Part shown: in pieces, positions 46,301 to 57,740 of the stretch
How positions within the stretch are numbered: the stretch's first letter is position 1
How the letters are laid out: every line of letters begins with the position of its first letter
Source: Chaetoderma sp. LZ-2023a
Taxonomy: Eukaryota; Mollusca; Caudofoveata; Chaetodermatida; Chaetodermatidae
NCBI GenBank assembly: GCA_034401795.1
Contig: CM067365.1
Coordinates: forward strand, 16,111,166 to 16,175,165
DNA length: 64,000 nucleotides
Direction: 5' to 3'
Program-made: the position numbers and the translations under genes
The notes under the pieces: generated by a model
The model's input: the letters and a program-made list of their open reading frames with translations, nothing else
Told to the model about the DNA's origin: nothing
Database searches by the model: none

Positions 46301-49024
46301 TAATGCTGAGTATGACGATGAGATACGTACTCGCCCTCTCCCTCCTCAGTGCGGGTCTACACGATCTGGGAAGTCGTATCTGAAGACTTTCTCATTTGTT
46401 TTGGCCAAGAGGAAGGACGGAAAAGTTGTTCCACCGACCTCTTCCCATCCCACCCACTTCATGCTATTACCCACATTTTAGAGTTACCACAAGCAGAAGC
46501 TGAGGTTGCCCCGGGCCATGCTTCCTGTGGGGTGGAACATGTAATGAATAGCATGGGAGTGAAGAGGCCGGATGAGGCCTTGGCTTGTTTTAAAGAACAG
46601 CAAAACCGCACAACTCGTTGTGCCTCTCCATACCCATAAATCACACAACCACCCCCATTCCAAGGTGCAGCCCGCCTGAAAGCACCACCACCGCCCCATC
46701 TCCAACGCACATCTCTAGTCTATGCACCAATATTGGACATTATTCATCCTGTTCATTTCACACTCCACTCGTCATCTGTTGACCATCACCCTTCAACAGA
46801 TATGATAGAGTCCGCTGCTACAGAGGAGGTGGCATCCTACACTGCAGCAACCACACACACCCCAACCACGGGTTGTGGGCAGAGAAGCAGCTTGTTTAGC
46901 AGACTCTCAGCTCGAATATTCCTGGTACTTAAAAATTATGATAGAGTAGCAAACATCGTGTAATGGGAGATGACCATACTCTCCATCCAAAGAGCACCCT
47001 CGACCATCACTGCCCTACCACGCCTCCCGCGAGCAGTCAGAACATCACACCGGACACAGAAAGCCAGAAGCATACAGAACACACTTGCCCGCAAGGCTGA
47101 ATACGTCAATTCACTGTTGCGCGAACATCGAATACATACCTAGCTTTAATAGTGTAATTCAGACATTCAACGTCAGCAGCAACAAGTGTAGCTTTCACCT
47201 AGCGTTTTTAATTGAAAAAGTTAGAGACACGTTTTTCCGCAACAATCCCTCCCGCACAGATATGGAAAGTTCATCACTTTCCACACCCTGAGTTTTCCGC
47301 AATAACAGCAGACTCGGCATTCCCCAGCTTGGAAACCTGGATATGCCCAAACTGCATTACACCAGTGTCATACAGCGATCCCGACTTCCCTACAACAGAT
47401 CACTACCACCATCAACACGAGTCAACATTTTCTGCAACCACCTTCTTATTCAGTTTACGGAAAACTGTTCATACGGAAAGGAGGAACAACACCGCAGCCA
47501 TCTACAGTACGCGCTATGGGGGATTCCCTACTCCCCCTCCTCCCCCAACCCACCCACAGAATCATCGTATGGAAACACCTAAAATCTTACACATCATTCA
47601 CACGTAATAACAGTTAATATTATTAAGAGAGCAAGATGCCCGCAGTCTGTCGTCCATCACGAGTAGGATTTTGCTACCGAAAGTGAATTCGATAATGGAC
47701 TGATTCAAGTTACGACAGCACCCTTCTTGGTCATCCGTGCACTAGAGTTACTCTGTCCGGCAAACGGGCTCGGCCATTACAGAGCGAAATACATCATGTC
47801 CGATAAAGTTGACCCCGCACTTCAGTTATCCATGCCCCACCCCCAAGAAGTAATAAAAACGTCACACTTCACGACAGCGCAAGAAACATCTGTAAATAAG
47901 CAGGCACCCGCATCAATGAAATTCTTCAACACGACAGAAACATAGACATTCAGGTTGACTGTATTCACAATCTCCATACGACGGAATTGTAATTGTAAAA
48001 CTGAGGTACGCATTTTCCAAGCTGTATTGTAATAAATTAGGTTTGGTGTAGGTGAGAGTGAGACTAGTCCTACCCATAGGAGGAGGAGGATGCTTGGCAG
48101 TTCACCCACTCGGGAAACACAGTCCGGCCCCGCGGGATTAGTACACTTAATTTTCGCCGGACCAGGAGCTGTTTAAACCAGACAAAAATTACAGACAGCT
48201 ATACTGTCTTAATTTTGATTAAGAAAATGACTGTTCTACCGTGTATACAAATCATTAGCATGCGGGCTAGTAAATCAGCATCAAAACTTCGACAGTATGA
48301 CCTCATGGAGAATATCAAATATTCTCTTACCTACATATTCTAGTCACACGATCAACACAGGCTGGAATACACTTATTACAGACGACAAGCGACGCATATA
48401 AAAGATCACGTGTATACAGGGACGCTGTTCTGAGGAACAGAATTGAAAACATATGTTTCCGGTTTTAACATCCACTACGATTAATCAGCAGCATCAATAC
48501 CCCGCCATTACATAAATATTGCCTAAGTTTCCGATCAACCACACGCATTCGCAACAAGAAACCACATGATCCTCACTTCTGTTTCCAGTAAATTGGATCA
48601 AAAGGGTATAAACAAAAGAACTGCCCAAATGCGCATCTACCACAGCGTGATGGAGGAGGCGAGAGGGGGTGAGTCAGCATAATTGCTGCTGACATCATTG
48701 CGCTTTCCCACACTCCATCGGGCGCTCCAGCCTGAAATCTGAACAGGTGAGTTTATAAGCATCCAATCTGAAAAACAGCATCACACTACTTAAAAGGTGA
48801 GCTTCCACGGGATTAACTAGTTTCGGATTTTAATATTGATCAGAGACTTGTTTTTCCTTTGAATGGAGATGAAGCCACAATCCTTCCTTGTTATATTTAT
48901 ATTTGCTTCCTTTACACGGACGGAATATATCATTGGACTCCAGGAACGTTAAAAATCAAAACTTTCCATATAGGGCGTAGCTGACTCACCCTAAAACTTT
49001 CGGGTGTGGTCATCCACCCTCCTG
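46301..49024 (+). other. Gypsy 3' non-coding region between pol and ORF3, plus-strand copy
   Basis: About 2.7 kb with short frames but no recognisable protein. It aligns in blocks with 58830-61080 of the third copy (CATTTCACACTCCACTC, GGGCAGAGAAGCAGC, TAACGGGAGATGACCA-like, AAGAGAGCAAGATGCCCGCA) and with 36255-36540 of the minus-strand copy. It contains TGAGTCAGCA and TGCTGACATCA facing each other at 48670-48697 and TGACTCA at 48982-48988, which are AP-1/Maf-type sites. It looks like a long leader and promoter region for ORF3. Confidence 0.6.
48670..48697. promoter_or_regulatory. Facing AP-1/Maf and CRE-like sites upstream of ORF3
   Basis: TGAGTCAGCA, 7 bp, TGCTGACATCA. In the third copy the matching place has TGAGTCA (60724-60730) and a perfect TGACGTCA (60744-60751), so the pair is conserved between copies. 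Confidence 0.5.
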
Positions 49025-49049
49025 TGACGTCACCAAAAAGTATAAAAGG
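49025..49049 (+). promoter_or_regulatory. Internal CRE-TATA promoter of ORF3, copy 2
   Basis: TGACGTCA at 49025-49032 and TATAAAAGG at 49041-49049, about 210 bp upstream of the ORF3 ATG at 49261. The leader after it (GAAACTTCGTCTTCACGTCA, then AGGCTTCTTTCGTGTC) is conserved in copies 1 and 3. Confidence 0.8.
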
Positions 49050-49260
49050 AGGAGAGCATGCACTGAAACTTCGTCTTCACGTCAAAACTCGACACAAGGG
49101 AAGAACAAGCATTAGGCTTCTTTCGTGTCACAAACCAAATTCTGCTGGTTTAATTATTATTTCATTACTATTAATATATTTGGCCAGGAAAGTTATGAAG
49201 AGGTAGGACAATTAAAGTAGGTTAGGCGGTTCCACGCATTCATTATCATGCGAAAATAAG

Positions 49261-49965
49261 ATGTCACTTGCGGAAGATCTTGCCCTGTCCGACAGCTCGG
49301 AGGATTCGGCACCAGCTCATTCCGGGAAGAAGTATCCATGTACAGCTTTACAGCATAACGGACAGCCGTGTAAGCGTGCATTCTCCTGCAGTTCGGACTT
49401 GACGCTTCATGTCAATCATGATCATCTTTTCCAACGCGCATTTTGCTCGGACTGCAAATACCTATATACAGCTACTCGTTATGGAGTGACACACACGTTA
49501 ACGGAAAAGCATTGTGTGTTAGTAGTAACCTTACAGCCTGGTGAAAAAAGTGAGGACATAGAAGTTCTATGGCTACACCAGATCGTCCCTATGCCGGAAA
49601 GAAGAGGATCGCGCATCCAGACATCCATGCAGTTTCGAGGACGACCGCCAGCAAGTTACTTATGGCAACCAAAATCTGCCAGCTATCTGCCAGCACTGCC
49701 TCATCATTCGCCGCCACACACCGACTGCTCATCAGTTTCACCACACTCGGCCCACCTACAGCCCGCACAACAACCACCACCTCCACAACCACAGTGATGT
49801 CAGCAGTTTTCACGCAACCACCAGCTTGCACTTCACCCGTCATCATCTCCGCCACCCGACCTGGGCATAATTAGTAGTGACATTTCGGCAGCAGAGGACC
49901 ATCCGCCACGTCCATCCCATACGAGTCGGGGTACCCAGACTCGCTGGGGAAACTTTGCAGCGGAT
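49261..49965 (+). pseudogene. Retroelement ORF3, two-zinc-finger protein, copy 2
   Basis: ATG at 49261 opens MSLAEDLALSDSSEDS. Finger 1 is C-TALQHNGQP-C, 12 residues, H-x4-H (C-x8-C spacing, with FSCSSDLTLHV in the finger). Finger 2 is CSDCKYLYTATRYGVTHTLT ending in EKHC (C-x2-C-x12-H-x5-H). Soon after SEDIEV an internal deletion removes most of the Ser/Thr/Pro-rich middle, and the frame shifts. RPYAGKRIAH-type sequence and a Thr-rich stretch follow in a second frame, then a third frame gives GTQTRWGNFAADV. The stop that ends copies 1 and 3 here is TGT instead of TGA. Downstream of its own promoter and upstream of hairpin and PPT, in the position of a retroviral env gene, but with no signal peptide or membrane segment. 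Confidence 0.72.
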
Positions 49966-50547
49966 GTTTGTGGACACTATTGCCGAGGTTGCAGCAGGAT
50001 TTATAAATACTTGTGTGGAAAGCGGAACATTATTATTATGTTTATTTTTGAAATACTTTTCTTATTATTATATATGTTTTTAAAATTGAAACCTCGTCCC
50101 TAGGCTGACTACAGTCATCCTACACAGCTGCGCAAAATTATTGCATAGCTGTGTCTCACATAAATAATCACTGCGGATCCCTGCATTGTAAACACGTTGT
50201 GTGTGACGTAAGTACACAATGCACCACAGCGAATATGTCCTATTGCCGTCATCCAGTCGCAGCTATGCTGGGGCTGCCTGATAAACTAGCGTTTTTCGTT
50301 TATTATTATTACTATTTTTATTATTATTTTCCTTCCCACATTAGAGCGACAGGGCGGATTGTGGGTTAGCGAAAGCTACCCATGCGGATCCGCAATAATG
50401 GGCCGCATTATAATCAATATACATATCTGTATGTGCATTCCTTTATTTACCCGGGGTGCACATGTAATTTACTTTTTAATCTGTGATATACTGTGTATAT
50501 ATCATAATATATTTTATATCTGTGTAATTATGGTACGTTGGAGCTTG
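49966..50547 (+). other. ORF3 3' non-coding region, copy 2
   Basis: Contains TTATTATTACTATTTTTATT-type A/T triplets at 50304-50331 and GGGGCTGCCTGATAAACTA, both also found after ORF3 in copy 3 (near 62878-62940). No gene is supported. Confidence 0.55.
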
Positions 50548-50592
50548 GGTGTTCTCTGCAGAAATCTACTTATCCGCATCCGAGAGAACACC
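50548..50592 (+). ncRNA. Conserved hairpin downstream of ORF3, copy 2
   Basis: GGTGTTCTCT (50548-50557) pairs with AGAGAACACC (50583-50592), a perfect 10-bp stem with a loop ending TATCCGCA that is also conserved. Element-encoded structural RNA, not a free gene. Confidence 0.6.
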
Positions 50593-50827
50593 TATGCGAG
50601 CTATAGTTTAGGTTAATCATGAACCAAATAAAATTATGCACGCACCGGGTCAATAGAACAAAACAAAAAAAAGACCTGGAAAAATAATTCCAGGTCAAAG
50701 ATCAAAACTAAAAGTATGCCTCCCTCCCAAACTCTTTCGCACCCTATGTGCTCTTTCTTATGAACACATGTCTCTCTCATCACGCTCCTTTCAGCTACGT
50801 GCCTACTCGGGAAGTCTTTAATTCCCA

Positions 50828-51053
50828 CCTAGCGTTCAATCCACGATACGTTGATCATTTGTCACGGGTGTCAAACTAGGAGGGGGTGGTGTAGCATGGA
50901 TCGACCGGATGGGTACCGGCTGTCCCAGCTAAGCCACCTACCTAGCGTTCAATCCACGATACGTTGATCATTTGTCACGGGTGTCAAACTAGGAGGGGGT
51001 GGTGTAGCATGGATCGATCGGACGGGTACCGGCTGTACCAGCTAAGCCAAGCG
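50828..51053 (+). repeat. 113-bp tandem duplication of PPT and LTR start
   Basis: CCTAGCGTTCAATCCACGAT through CCAGCTAAGCCA occurs twice (50828-50940 and 50941-51053). Each unit includes AACTAGGAGGGGGTGG followed by TGTAGCATGGATCGA, i.e. the polypurine tract and the first 50 or so bases of the LTR (TG at 50890 and 51003). The element therefore has two consecutive LTR starts. Confidence 0.85.
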
Positions 51054-51565
51054 GTGTACGGAATGGCTGTTCCAGATTCGCTCCAAGCACGCACGACGCC
51101 CCCCCCCCCCCCATGCGTACGATAGTACATTTATGTAAGCCCTATGAGAAAGGTTTTTGTTAAAGTCCATTAACCTGCTTAGTGCGCATGCGTCAGAGCT
51201 TCCCTGACAACACGTCTCAGAATTGGAAGCGAGTGCATGCTTATAGTGTACCGAGTAGGTACTCGTAAGTGACTTAACTATATAAATAACTTTAGCTGTA
51301 TCAGCCTCGTTATTCTTGGTGCCGATCAATACTAAAATGAAACGAGGATTTCAGAACCGTTTAAATTATTAAAATCGGCCAAGAAATGGCTGAGTTCTCG
51401 TCGGAAATCCTGTTAAATTATTTTCAAAATATTTCTCTTGACGTCGTAGTCGCGTATATGTATAAATAAATAAGGAATGTGCTGTGTACGTGATAGCCAC
51501 GTCACCACTTCTGGCTGCACGCAGATTGGCTACTGCTCGGCCGCTGATTGGCAGGTGTTGGTCTA
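51003..51565 (+). mobile_element. LTR of type D (U3 part), 3' LTR of the plus-strand element
   Basis: Starts TGTAGCATGG after the second polypurine tract. The U3 matches LTR C (CACGTCACCACTTCTGGCTG, then two inverted CCAAT boxes). It breaks off at about 51565, just before the CRE-TATA core would come, where minus-strand gag sequence begins. Confidence 0.75.
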
Positions 51566-52202
51566 TAGACTTGTGGAGGCATACTATGTATACGACGTGG
51601 ACATTCTGCTGGTAGTAGCGATGGATATTCCTCATATGGTGGTGGTGCATGTGACTGATGGGGATGGTGTGTGTGATCTGTAAGTCTTCTGGTGTATTGC
51701 TGAAACTAGGTGGTCGCATCCTCCGGCTCACAAAGCGGCCCCGTTTGATAATGTGGTGGCGACGTACATAGTGGCTAAGATACGGGATAAGGTACACGAG
51801 TGTCTGGCCACTGGTCACCCTGTGATGACGTTGGCGAACATAATGGTCGTGAAGGATAGTTATGCCCCCAAGGGGTCTGTGTTGTTGACATACGCAATCC
51901 GGTGTAGATGGTGGTTGCCTATCACGCATATCTGACAATGTGATATATTGAGTTCCTGCCTGTGAGGCGTCATGGAAGGTTCCCTCGTGATCGGTGAAAA
52001 CCAGTGTAGTGGCGGTGCTGGTCATTCCGCACTGGGGAAATTATTAGCATAGTCAGTGAGCACATGAGCTGTTCGTCCGTCATACAATGCTACTTCCATG
52101 CCGAGGGAGAAGTGACTGTCTGATGAAGGAGACTGAAACTTGCATGTGTTGAGAATTGGCGTTGGTTCGCTTATCATTCAAGCCCCACATCGGGCACCAC
52201 TT
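51566..52202 (-). pseudogene. Gypsy gag N-terminal region and 5' leader, minus-strand scrap
   Basis: The minus strand carries a leader beginning with the primer-binding site (52199-52182) and then gag. Compared with the plus-strand gag at 39904-40200 it shows CEPEDA, FQQYTRRLTDHTH, SHAPPPYEEYPS and MPPQVYRP, including the same PPPY motif. One in-frame TAG follows CEPEDATT. It preserves the gag start that the plus-strand copy has lost. Gag ends abruptly at the junction with LTR D. Confidence 0.65.
52182..52199 (-). other. Primer-binding site resembling tRNA-Lys
   Basis: On the minus strand TGGTGCCCGATGTGGGGC lies two bases after an LTR end TTACA. It matches the 3' end of animal tRNA-Lys(CUU) (TGGCGCCCAACGTGGGGC) with three differences, and the similarity continues for several bases (TTGAA against TCGAA). 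Confidence 0.65.
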
Positions 52203-52318
52203 GTAACTCACGGGGTTACGTGCTGGTCCGCCATGTCGCTTTACTGCACTACACTGCATGTGCATGATACGAGGTAGGGCTGGTTAGCTGCCGTTCTTGG
52301 GGTTGCGGATCTCGTATC
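52203..52318 (-). mobile_element. LTR 3' end remnant (U5 end), minus strand
   Basis: The 116 bp upstream (minus sense) of the primer-binding site. They end in TTACA, complementary to the TGTAG start of the family's LTRs, as expected for LTR termini. Cut on the other side by LTR A2. Confidence 0.55.
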
Positions 52319-52758
52319 TGTAGTCCGGATCGACCGGCCGGGTACCGGCCATACCAGCTAAGCTGGGTACGCGCCGCCCATCCTGGATTCGTTCCCTGAA
52401 GACGCCCCCCCCCCCCCCTGGGTAGAGCCATAAGCGTATATCGGCCGATGGGAGAGATTGCGTTGTAAAAACGACTAAGTTCGTTAAAGCGCATAGTGCG
52501 CATGCGCACGCTTGAATGCTATTTATGATGGAGCACATAGCTTACGACCAAGATGGGATGACGTTTTTAGTGTACCGAGATGGTACCCTGTAATCCTTTT
52601 TGATTACCTGTTCCCGTTGAATCTGGCATTAATCAAGACCAGAATTCGACGGGCTTTTTAAATCTGTAAACCATTTCAAAATCGGATAAGAAATGGAAAA
52701 CCCGTCTTGATTATCTTCAAAATATTGCCGTGACGTCATAACCATGTGGACGCCGAAC

Positions 52759-52781
52759 TTCTAGAATGTTCTAGAACATTC
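52759..52781. promoter_or_regulatory. Perfect five-unit heat-shock element in LTR A2
   Basis: Same TTC-GAA-TTC-GAA-TTC series with 2-bp spacers as in A1; all 23 bp are unchanged while the surrounding LTR differs at many positions. Confidence 0.85.
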
Positions 52782-52851
52782 GACAGCGTTATTATCAGCT
52801 ACGCGCTGATTGGGTGTTGTTCGAGCGATGATTCGTTGGAGCCTGCGCCTG

Positions 52852-52874
52852 TGACATCACGGGAGTATAAAAGG
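52852..52874 (+). promoter_or_regulatory. CRE-TATA core promoter of LTR A2
   Basis: TGACATCA at 52852-52859 (one CRE mismatch) and TATAAAAGG at 52866-52874. A perfect TGACGTCA lies further upstream at about 52732. Confidence 0.75.
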
Positions 52875-55461
52875 AGACGCGATCCAAAGATCGAGAGCAT
52901 CCTTGGCCAGGGGCCGAACAGGTTGGACCTGTACTAGCTACTATTGAATGACGATACGCATATTACCTCGCTTTCAGTCGTTTTTTCTCCCGTAGCTAGC
53001 AGTCACCCAACCCACCGCACTAAAACAATTTTGTAACTCCCTACTTATGGGAGCAATTTGGAACTTTCTGATTACTGTTCACGAATATCAATATCTACTT
53101 CAGAACACAAACTTGCAATGAGGCCTTTACGGCCTGAATAAGTGATTCTACAGATGTAGCGGCAGGATGTTCTTTGATGGATGACTCACCAGATTTGCCG
53201 GCCACGCCTAAAAGTGGTATTTCAACTGTCACCGCACTAATATCGTGTAGATTCTTCTAACTTTCGACCGCAGCAAGTAAACTCTGCCCAGTGTGTCTTC
53301 AGAGCTGGCTGACGTACCCAGCACCTTTAAGCTTTGTTTTGTATCTTCATTTGCATCTGACAACCCCCGCTTGTGATCGGGTTGTTTACAACTTCCATCC
53401 ATGCCATCGGTGTACGAGAACTTTCTTCACAGCAGTAATGCTATCGTATCTTTTGCTGACTGCTCGTTAGACATTCTATTGGGCTTACAGTGCTGAGCGA
53501 TGTACTCCCTCCATGAGTGTTCTTGCAGGAATCCTGTTTGCAGAAGCTAACTTGTGGGAACCGACCTGCGGGAACTTTCCAGCTTCCTGAGAATGCATCA
53601 ACTCATGTCAACTACGGAATGACGTATCAATTGCAGTAACACGATAGCCTAACTTAAGAATGGCTATCGAGTATTCAAGTAACTATACTTCACATTTTAA
53701 TTAATTCACTAAATGAACTCTTCTAATTATATTGTATCCGTAAGAATGGTCCCGATGACTAAAAGGTACCGTAACGGTCTTAGAACCGCTAGTTATAATT
53801 TCTGTATATGTTTATAGTTATTCTTATTTTCTGTAAGGTGTTTTTACTAACCGCACCGTAGAAGGTTCGTTAACCGGTGATAAATTATATAATTCTGATC
53901 ATATTACACTGTATTGATTGTTCTGGTTAGTTTATATATATATATATATATATGGCCAGTGACCATGAGTTCATTTGTTTTGTTTATTTATAGAAAATAT
54001 AGGACTGCAGTGCACGCAGGAAACACTATACAGCAACACTTATATATGCAGCACTTTCTCCCGCCACCAACAATTTTTCACTGAGGTCGCTGTCCGTGCT
54101 ATAACTCTGTTTAGCCCGGCATGCTACCGACTAAAACCATTTCTATTCAGCTCGATAGGATAGGTTTGATATGATTAGAGACACTTTCTTCGTTAAGAAA
54201 TCTGTAGTATACTCTTCTCTTCCGGCAGTGCGATACTCTAGCCTCGCACTCTGATAAGACTCATAACTCCAAGATTTTGTCTCTCTTCATGTTCCACTCA
54301 ACCTGGTGGCTTCTTAATTGTTTGGATGTCCCTCACCGCACCATGGGCTGATCCGACTCTGGGAAACTATTGGGGTTTCCGAGCAGTGATGGCCAGGGTG
54401 CGGTATCACGCACATTTCCTCCATATCTTCGGATACTTAGTAGTTAGCACTTTAGCCAATGTAGGAAAGCACTGCGAAAACATATCTTAATTATTATTTT
54501 ATTTACTGAACTATCCTCCCACACCGCAGTGCAAGACTGGGCAGCTTGTATATAAACCTAATGACAGGTTAAACGGTTAGTTCCATAGGACCCAGTGATG
54601 GGCGAGATGCGTATCCCCACCGAATTCCATAACAATGTCTGGGCATGATATTTAGATCTGCCACGCCCTGACGGGAAGGACATTTGTGGTAGGTATTAGT
54701 CTCTCTTACCCCCACCATAACGATAGGACAATTGTCTAATAATGCTTTCGTGAAAAGTAACCTATGTCCTCTAATGTTTTATGTGGTTACGAAGCGGGAT
54801 GTCTGGATTCTTATCCGGTTCAGAGATCTTACTAAGTAACATGTATGAGCGCTGTCTTCAGTATTGATGTCCAGGGGCATCTGTTCTCAATGACAGCCAT
54901 GTCTAATAGCTAGGTAGATACCAGCCATTTGCGGCCAAAATAGTTATTGTTTCAAAAACAACTAAAAGCTAATTAAGCGAAGCAGAAGCCCCGCATAAAT
55001 AAAGCGGCAACTACTAATTCAGCATACTAAGAATCACATAAGACGGTGATGTGGGAATCCATCAGGAATCGTTCGTCCCGTCTTCACGTAAAACAGCATG
55101 CAACCCTATAGTCATAATCTCACTAGGTATGGTATTTTCTTTCTCAAGCATTTTTCGTTGAAATATTAGAGGGGGCCCATTTTTGCCTACTACTCTTCTC
55201 CCGCTTTAAGCAGTGGCGACACCTTCCCATGATGGAGGCCCACGTGAGGCACTTGCCTCTCACAAGGATTCAGTGACGACGGTCCTCACGAGGATACTAC
55301 TCCTCACCCAAACTAGCACTAGGAGTGTGCCCGCGTGAGGCACATAACTTTTCGTCCGAGATAATCTTCTGCCTTTCAGCTTAGAGGTATAATAACTTAT
55401 AATAAGTTAATTAGTTAAGTCTCGTGTACGGGAGCCTCCCTTGTGGAGATACCTCTGTGGA

Positions 55462-57740
55462 CATTTCAGCGAGATTGCTTTACCCCTCTACAAGATCACC
55501 GAGAAAGATCGACCATTTGAGTGGATGAGTGAGTGTGAAGGCTCCTTCAGGGTGCTGAATGAACTCTTGACGACCACCCCGATTCTTGCTCACCCTAATC
55601 CAAACCTCGATTTCATCTTAGACACTGACGCATCAGCTTACGCTATCGGTGTGGTTCTATCTCAGGTCATGGACGACGGAACAGAGCAGGTATTGGGCTA
55701 TGGTTCGCGTACTCTGAATAAAACGGAGAGAAGATACGCAACCACCAAGTGAGAACTATTGGCGGTGGCCCATTTCATCAAGTATTATAAACACTTTCTG
55801 TACGGGAACGCTTTTACACTCCGTACAGACCATGCCTCACTACGGTGGCTCAGGAACTTTAAAAATCTGGAGGACCAGGTAGCGAGATGGCAGGAATACC
55901 TGCAGGCCTATAACTTTAATGTTGTTCACCATCCAAGCAAATTGCTTGGGAATGACGACGCCCTCAGCAGAATCGGCGTGGAAGCTAAACTCGAATAGGC
56001 CGCTACCGTGACACAGTGAACACAGCCATCTCCGGAGTTCCCCGAATTGAGGTGCGCAGAGTGGAATACGGAGAAAATCGCACACCACCAAACAACAGAT
56101 GTGCAGACACGAAATATATATGTATGGATCCAGGAGGGGGTACGTCCTCCCAAGGAATCGGTAACACCACTTTCCACCACAGCAAAATATTACCAATGGT
56201 TTGAAGAATGTCGATTAATAAATAACGTTCTATATATTAATGACTGTTTAGTAGTCCGGGAAAGTTATCGTGAAAGCATATTGAAACAACTACATGATAA
56301 CGCCGGGCATCTGGCCATGGAAAGGAGTGTTGCCCATATCAAATTGAGATTCCACTGGATCGGGATTCGCGATAGTGTCAAGGCATGGGTTGCCAAATGT
56401 ATCCCATGCCAAAGACGCGCTGTTGGCCAACCCCATATCGCACCATCTCAAATTAAGATTGTTGGTGCACCGTGGAAGCGAGTGGCTATCGATGTGCTCG
56501 GACCCTTGAATACGACGGATGATGGAAATAAATACATCCTCGTATTACAAGATTATTTTACGAAGTGGGTAGAAGCATTTGCTCTGCCAGACCAATAGGC
56601 ATCCACCATAGTGGAGGTCTTGGCCAGCAATGTGTTCTGCCGCTTTGGTATGCCTTATAAGTTGCACTCCGATCAAGGAAGTAATTTTGAGAGCCGGCTT
56701 ATATCAGAGTTCTGCAAATTGTTCCATATCGTCAAAACAAGGACGACTCCATACCACCCCTGGACTGACGGGATGGTAGAGAGATTCAACAGAACTCTCA
56801 CGGAGATGCTTACTAAGGAAACACGCCTTGATTGTAGAGATTGGGACCTACGGCTTCCGTATGTGCTCATGGCTTACCACACTTCAGTACATTCCAGCAC
56901 AGGCTACACACCTGCTCGGTTAATGTTTGGCCATGAATTAGCCTTACCCCTGGATCTGGCCATGCCTCGAATACCAGGGGAGAAAAATTCACCATCACTC
57001 TATGGTGAACTCTTGCGGCAAAGGATAGAACAAGCTCACGAGTTAGTGAGAGAAACCTTATCCACTGCACGCCGGTGGCAAAAGACCTGGCATGACTGGA
57101 GGGTGCATGGAGATCCGTATGAAGCAGGAAGGATGGTTTGGGTACACGATTCACGATGATCTGCAAACGTGCCAAGTAAACTGAGTTACCAGTGGAAAGG
57201 CCCCTATGTAGTAGTATGTAAGACGTCAGACGTAACCTACCATATCCATGCTTCAGATGGCCTGACCTCAGTCATCCACTTCGATTGGCTTAAACCTTGT
57301 GTCAGTGATGATCCAGCACCAGAGCTTGGACTGGGCGTTTCTCGTGACACCGGTATATTTCTTGGGAAATTAGTATTCACACGATTAGCGCAGAGCCCCG
57401 TGGTGCCAGTTCAGCCCCAGTTCTACCAAGCCAGAACCTGGGTGAACAAGTGGCTAATGCTGACGACGATGACGAGATACGTACTCGCCCTCTCCCTGGT
57501 CAGCGCGGGTCTACCCGATCTGAGAAATCGTATCTGAAGAATTTGGTGTTTGTTTTGTCCAAGGGATCGGATGGAAAAGTTGTTCCTCCGATCTCTTCCC
57601 ATTCCCACCCACTTCATGCTATGCCCCCATCATGGAGTTACCACAAGCGGAAGCTGAAGCTGACCCAAGCCATGTTTTTTGTGGGATGGAACATATGGTG
57701 AATAGCATGGAAGTGAAGAGGCTGGATAAAGCCTTGGCGT
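55462..57740 (+). pseudogene. Gypsy RNase H and integrase, third copy
   Basis: Begins inside the RT-RNase H connection (FSEIALPLYKITEKDRPFEW). RNase H shows LDTDASAYAIGVVLSQV, an in-frame TGA in place of Arg before ELLAVAHFIKYY (about 55750), LRTDHASLRWL and a final GNDDALSRI, so all four acidic positions are readable. Integrase shows the H2C2 module (HDNAGHLAME, CIPCQR), AIDVLGPL, a TAG stop after FALPDQ (about 56597), HSDQGSNFES and DGMVERFNRT: the complete D,D,E set. The GPY/F module SYQWKGPYVV starts at about 57180. It is the best integrase in the window, yet stops make it inactive. No LINE insertion here, so this copy gives the empty-site sequence. Confidence 0.85.

Larger units (their letters stand above)
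39904..51565 (+). mobile_element. Ty3/Gypsy-like element, plus-strand copy
   Basis: The most complete copy: gag (39904-41403), a second CCHC and protease (41918-42805), RT, RNase H, integrase (to about 46300), 3' non-coding region, ORF3 with its own promoter (49025-49965), hairpin, polypurine tract and the U3 part of LTR D (to 51565). The 5' LTR, primer-binding site and gag start are missing because it joins the minus-strand copy head-to-head at about 39903. A LINE fragment interrupts integrase. Stops and frameshifts are frequent, so it is inactive. Confidence 0.82.
52319..55461 (+). mobile_element. Long LTR, type A, copy A2, 5' end of the third element
   Basis: Starts TGTAGTCCGG at 52319 and aligns with LTR A1 to its break at 55461, a span of 3.1 kb. 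It carries the heat-shock element, CRE-TATA core and the noncoding tail. At 55461 it changes directly into RNase H coding sequence, so the LTR end, primer site, gag, protease and RT of this element were deleted. A short (TA)n run lies at 53934-53953. Confidence 0.75.

Noticed and set aside
49261..49965. ORF3 as an envelope gene
   Set aside because: Position fits, but there is no signal peptide, membrane segment or glycosylation-rich ectodomain; it has zinc fingers and, in copy 3, a basic patch instead.
51660..52025. Minus-strand frame with many His and Arg residues
   Set aside because: Alignment with the other gag copy shows the true gag frame is the one with CEPEDA and PPPYEE; this frame is a shadow over the same segment.
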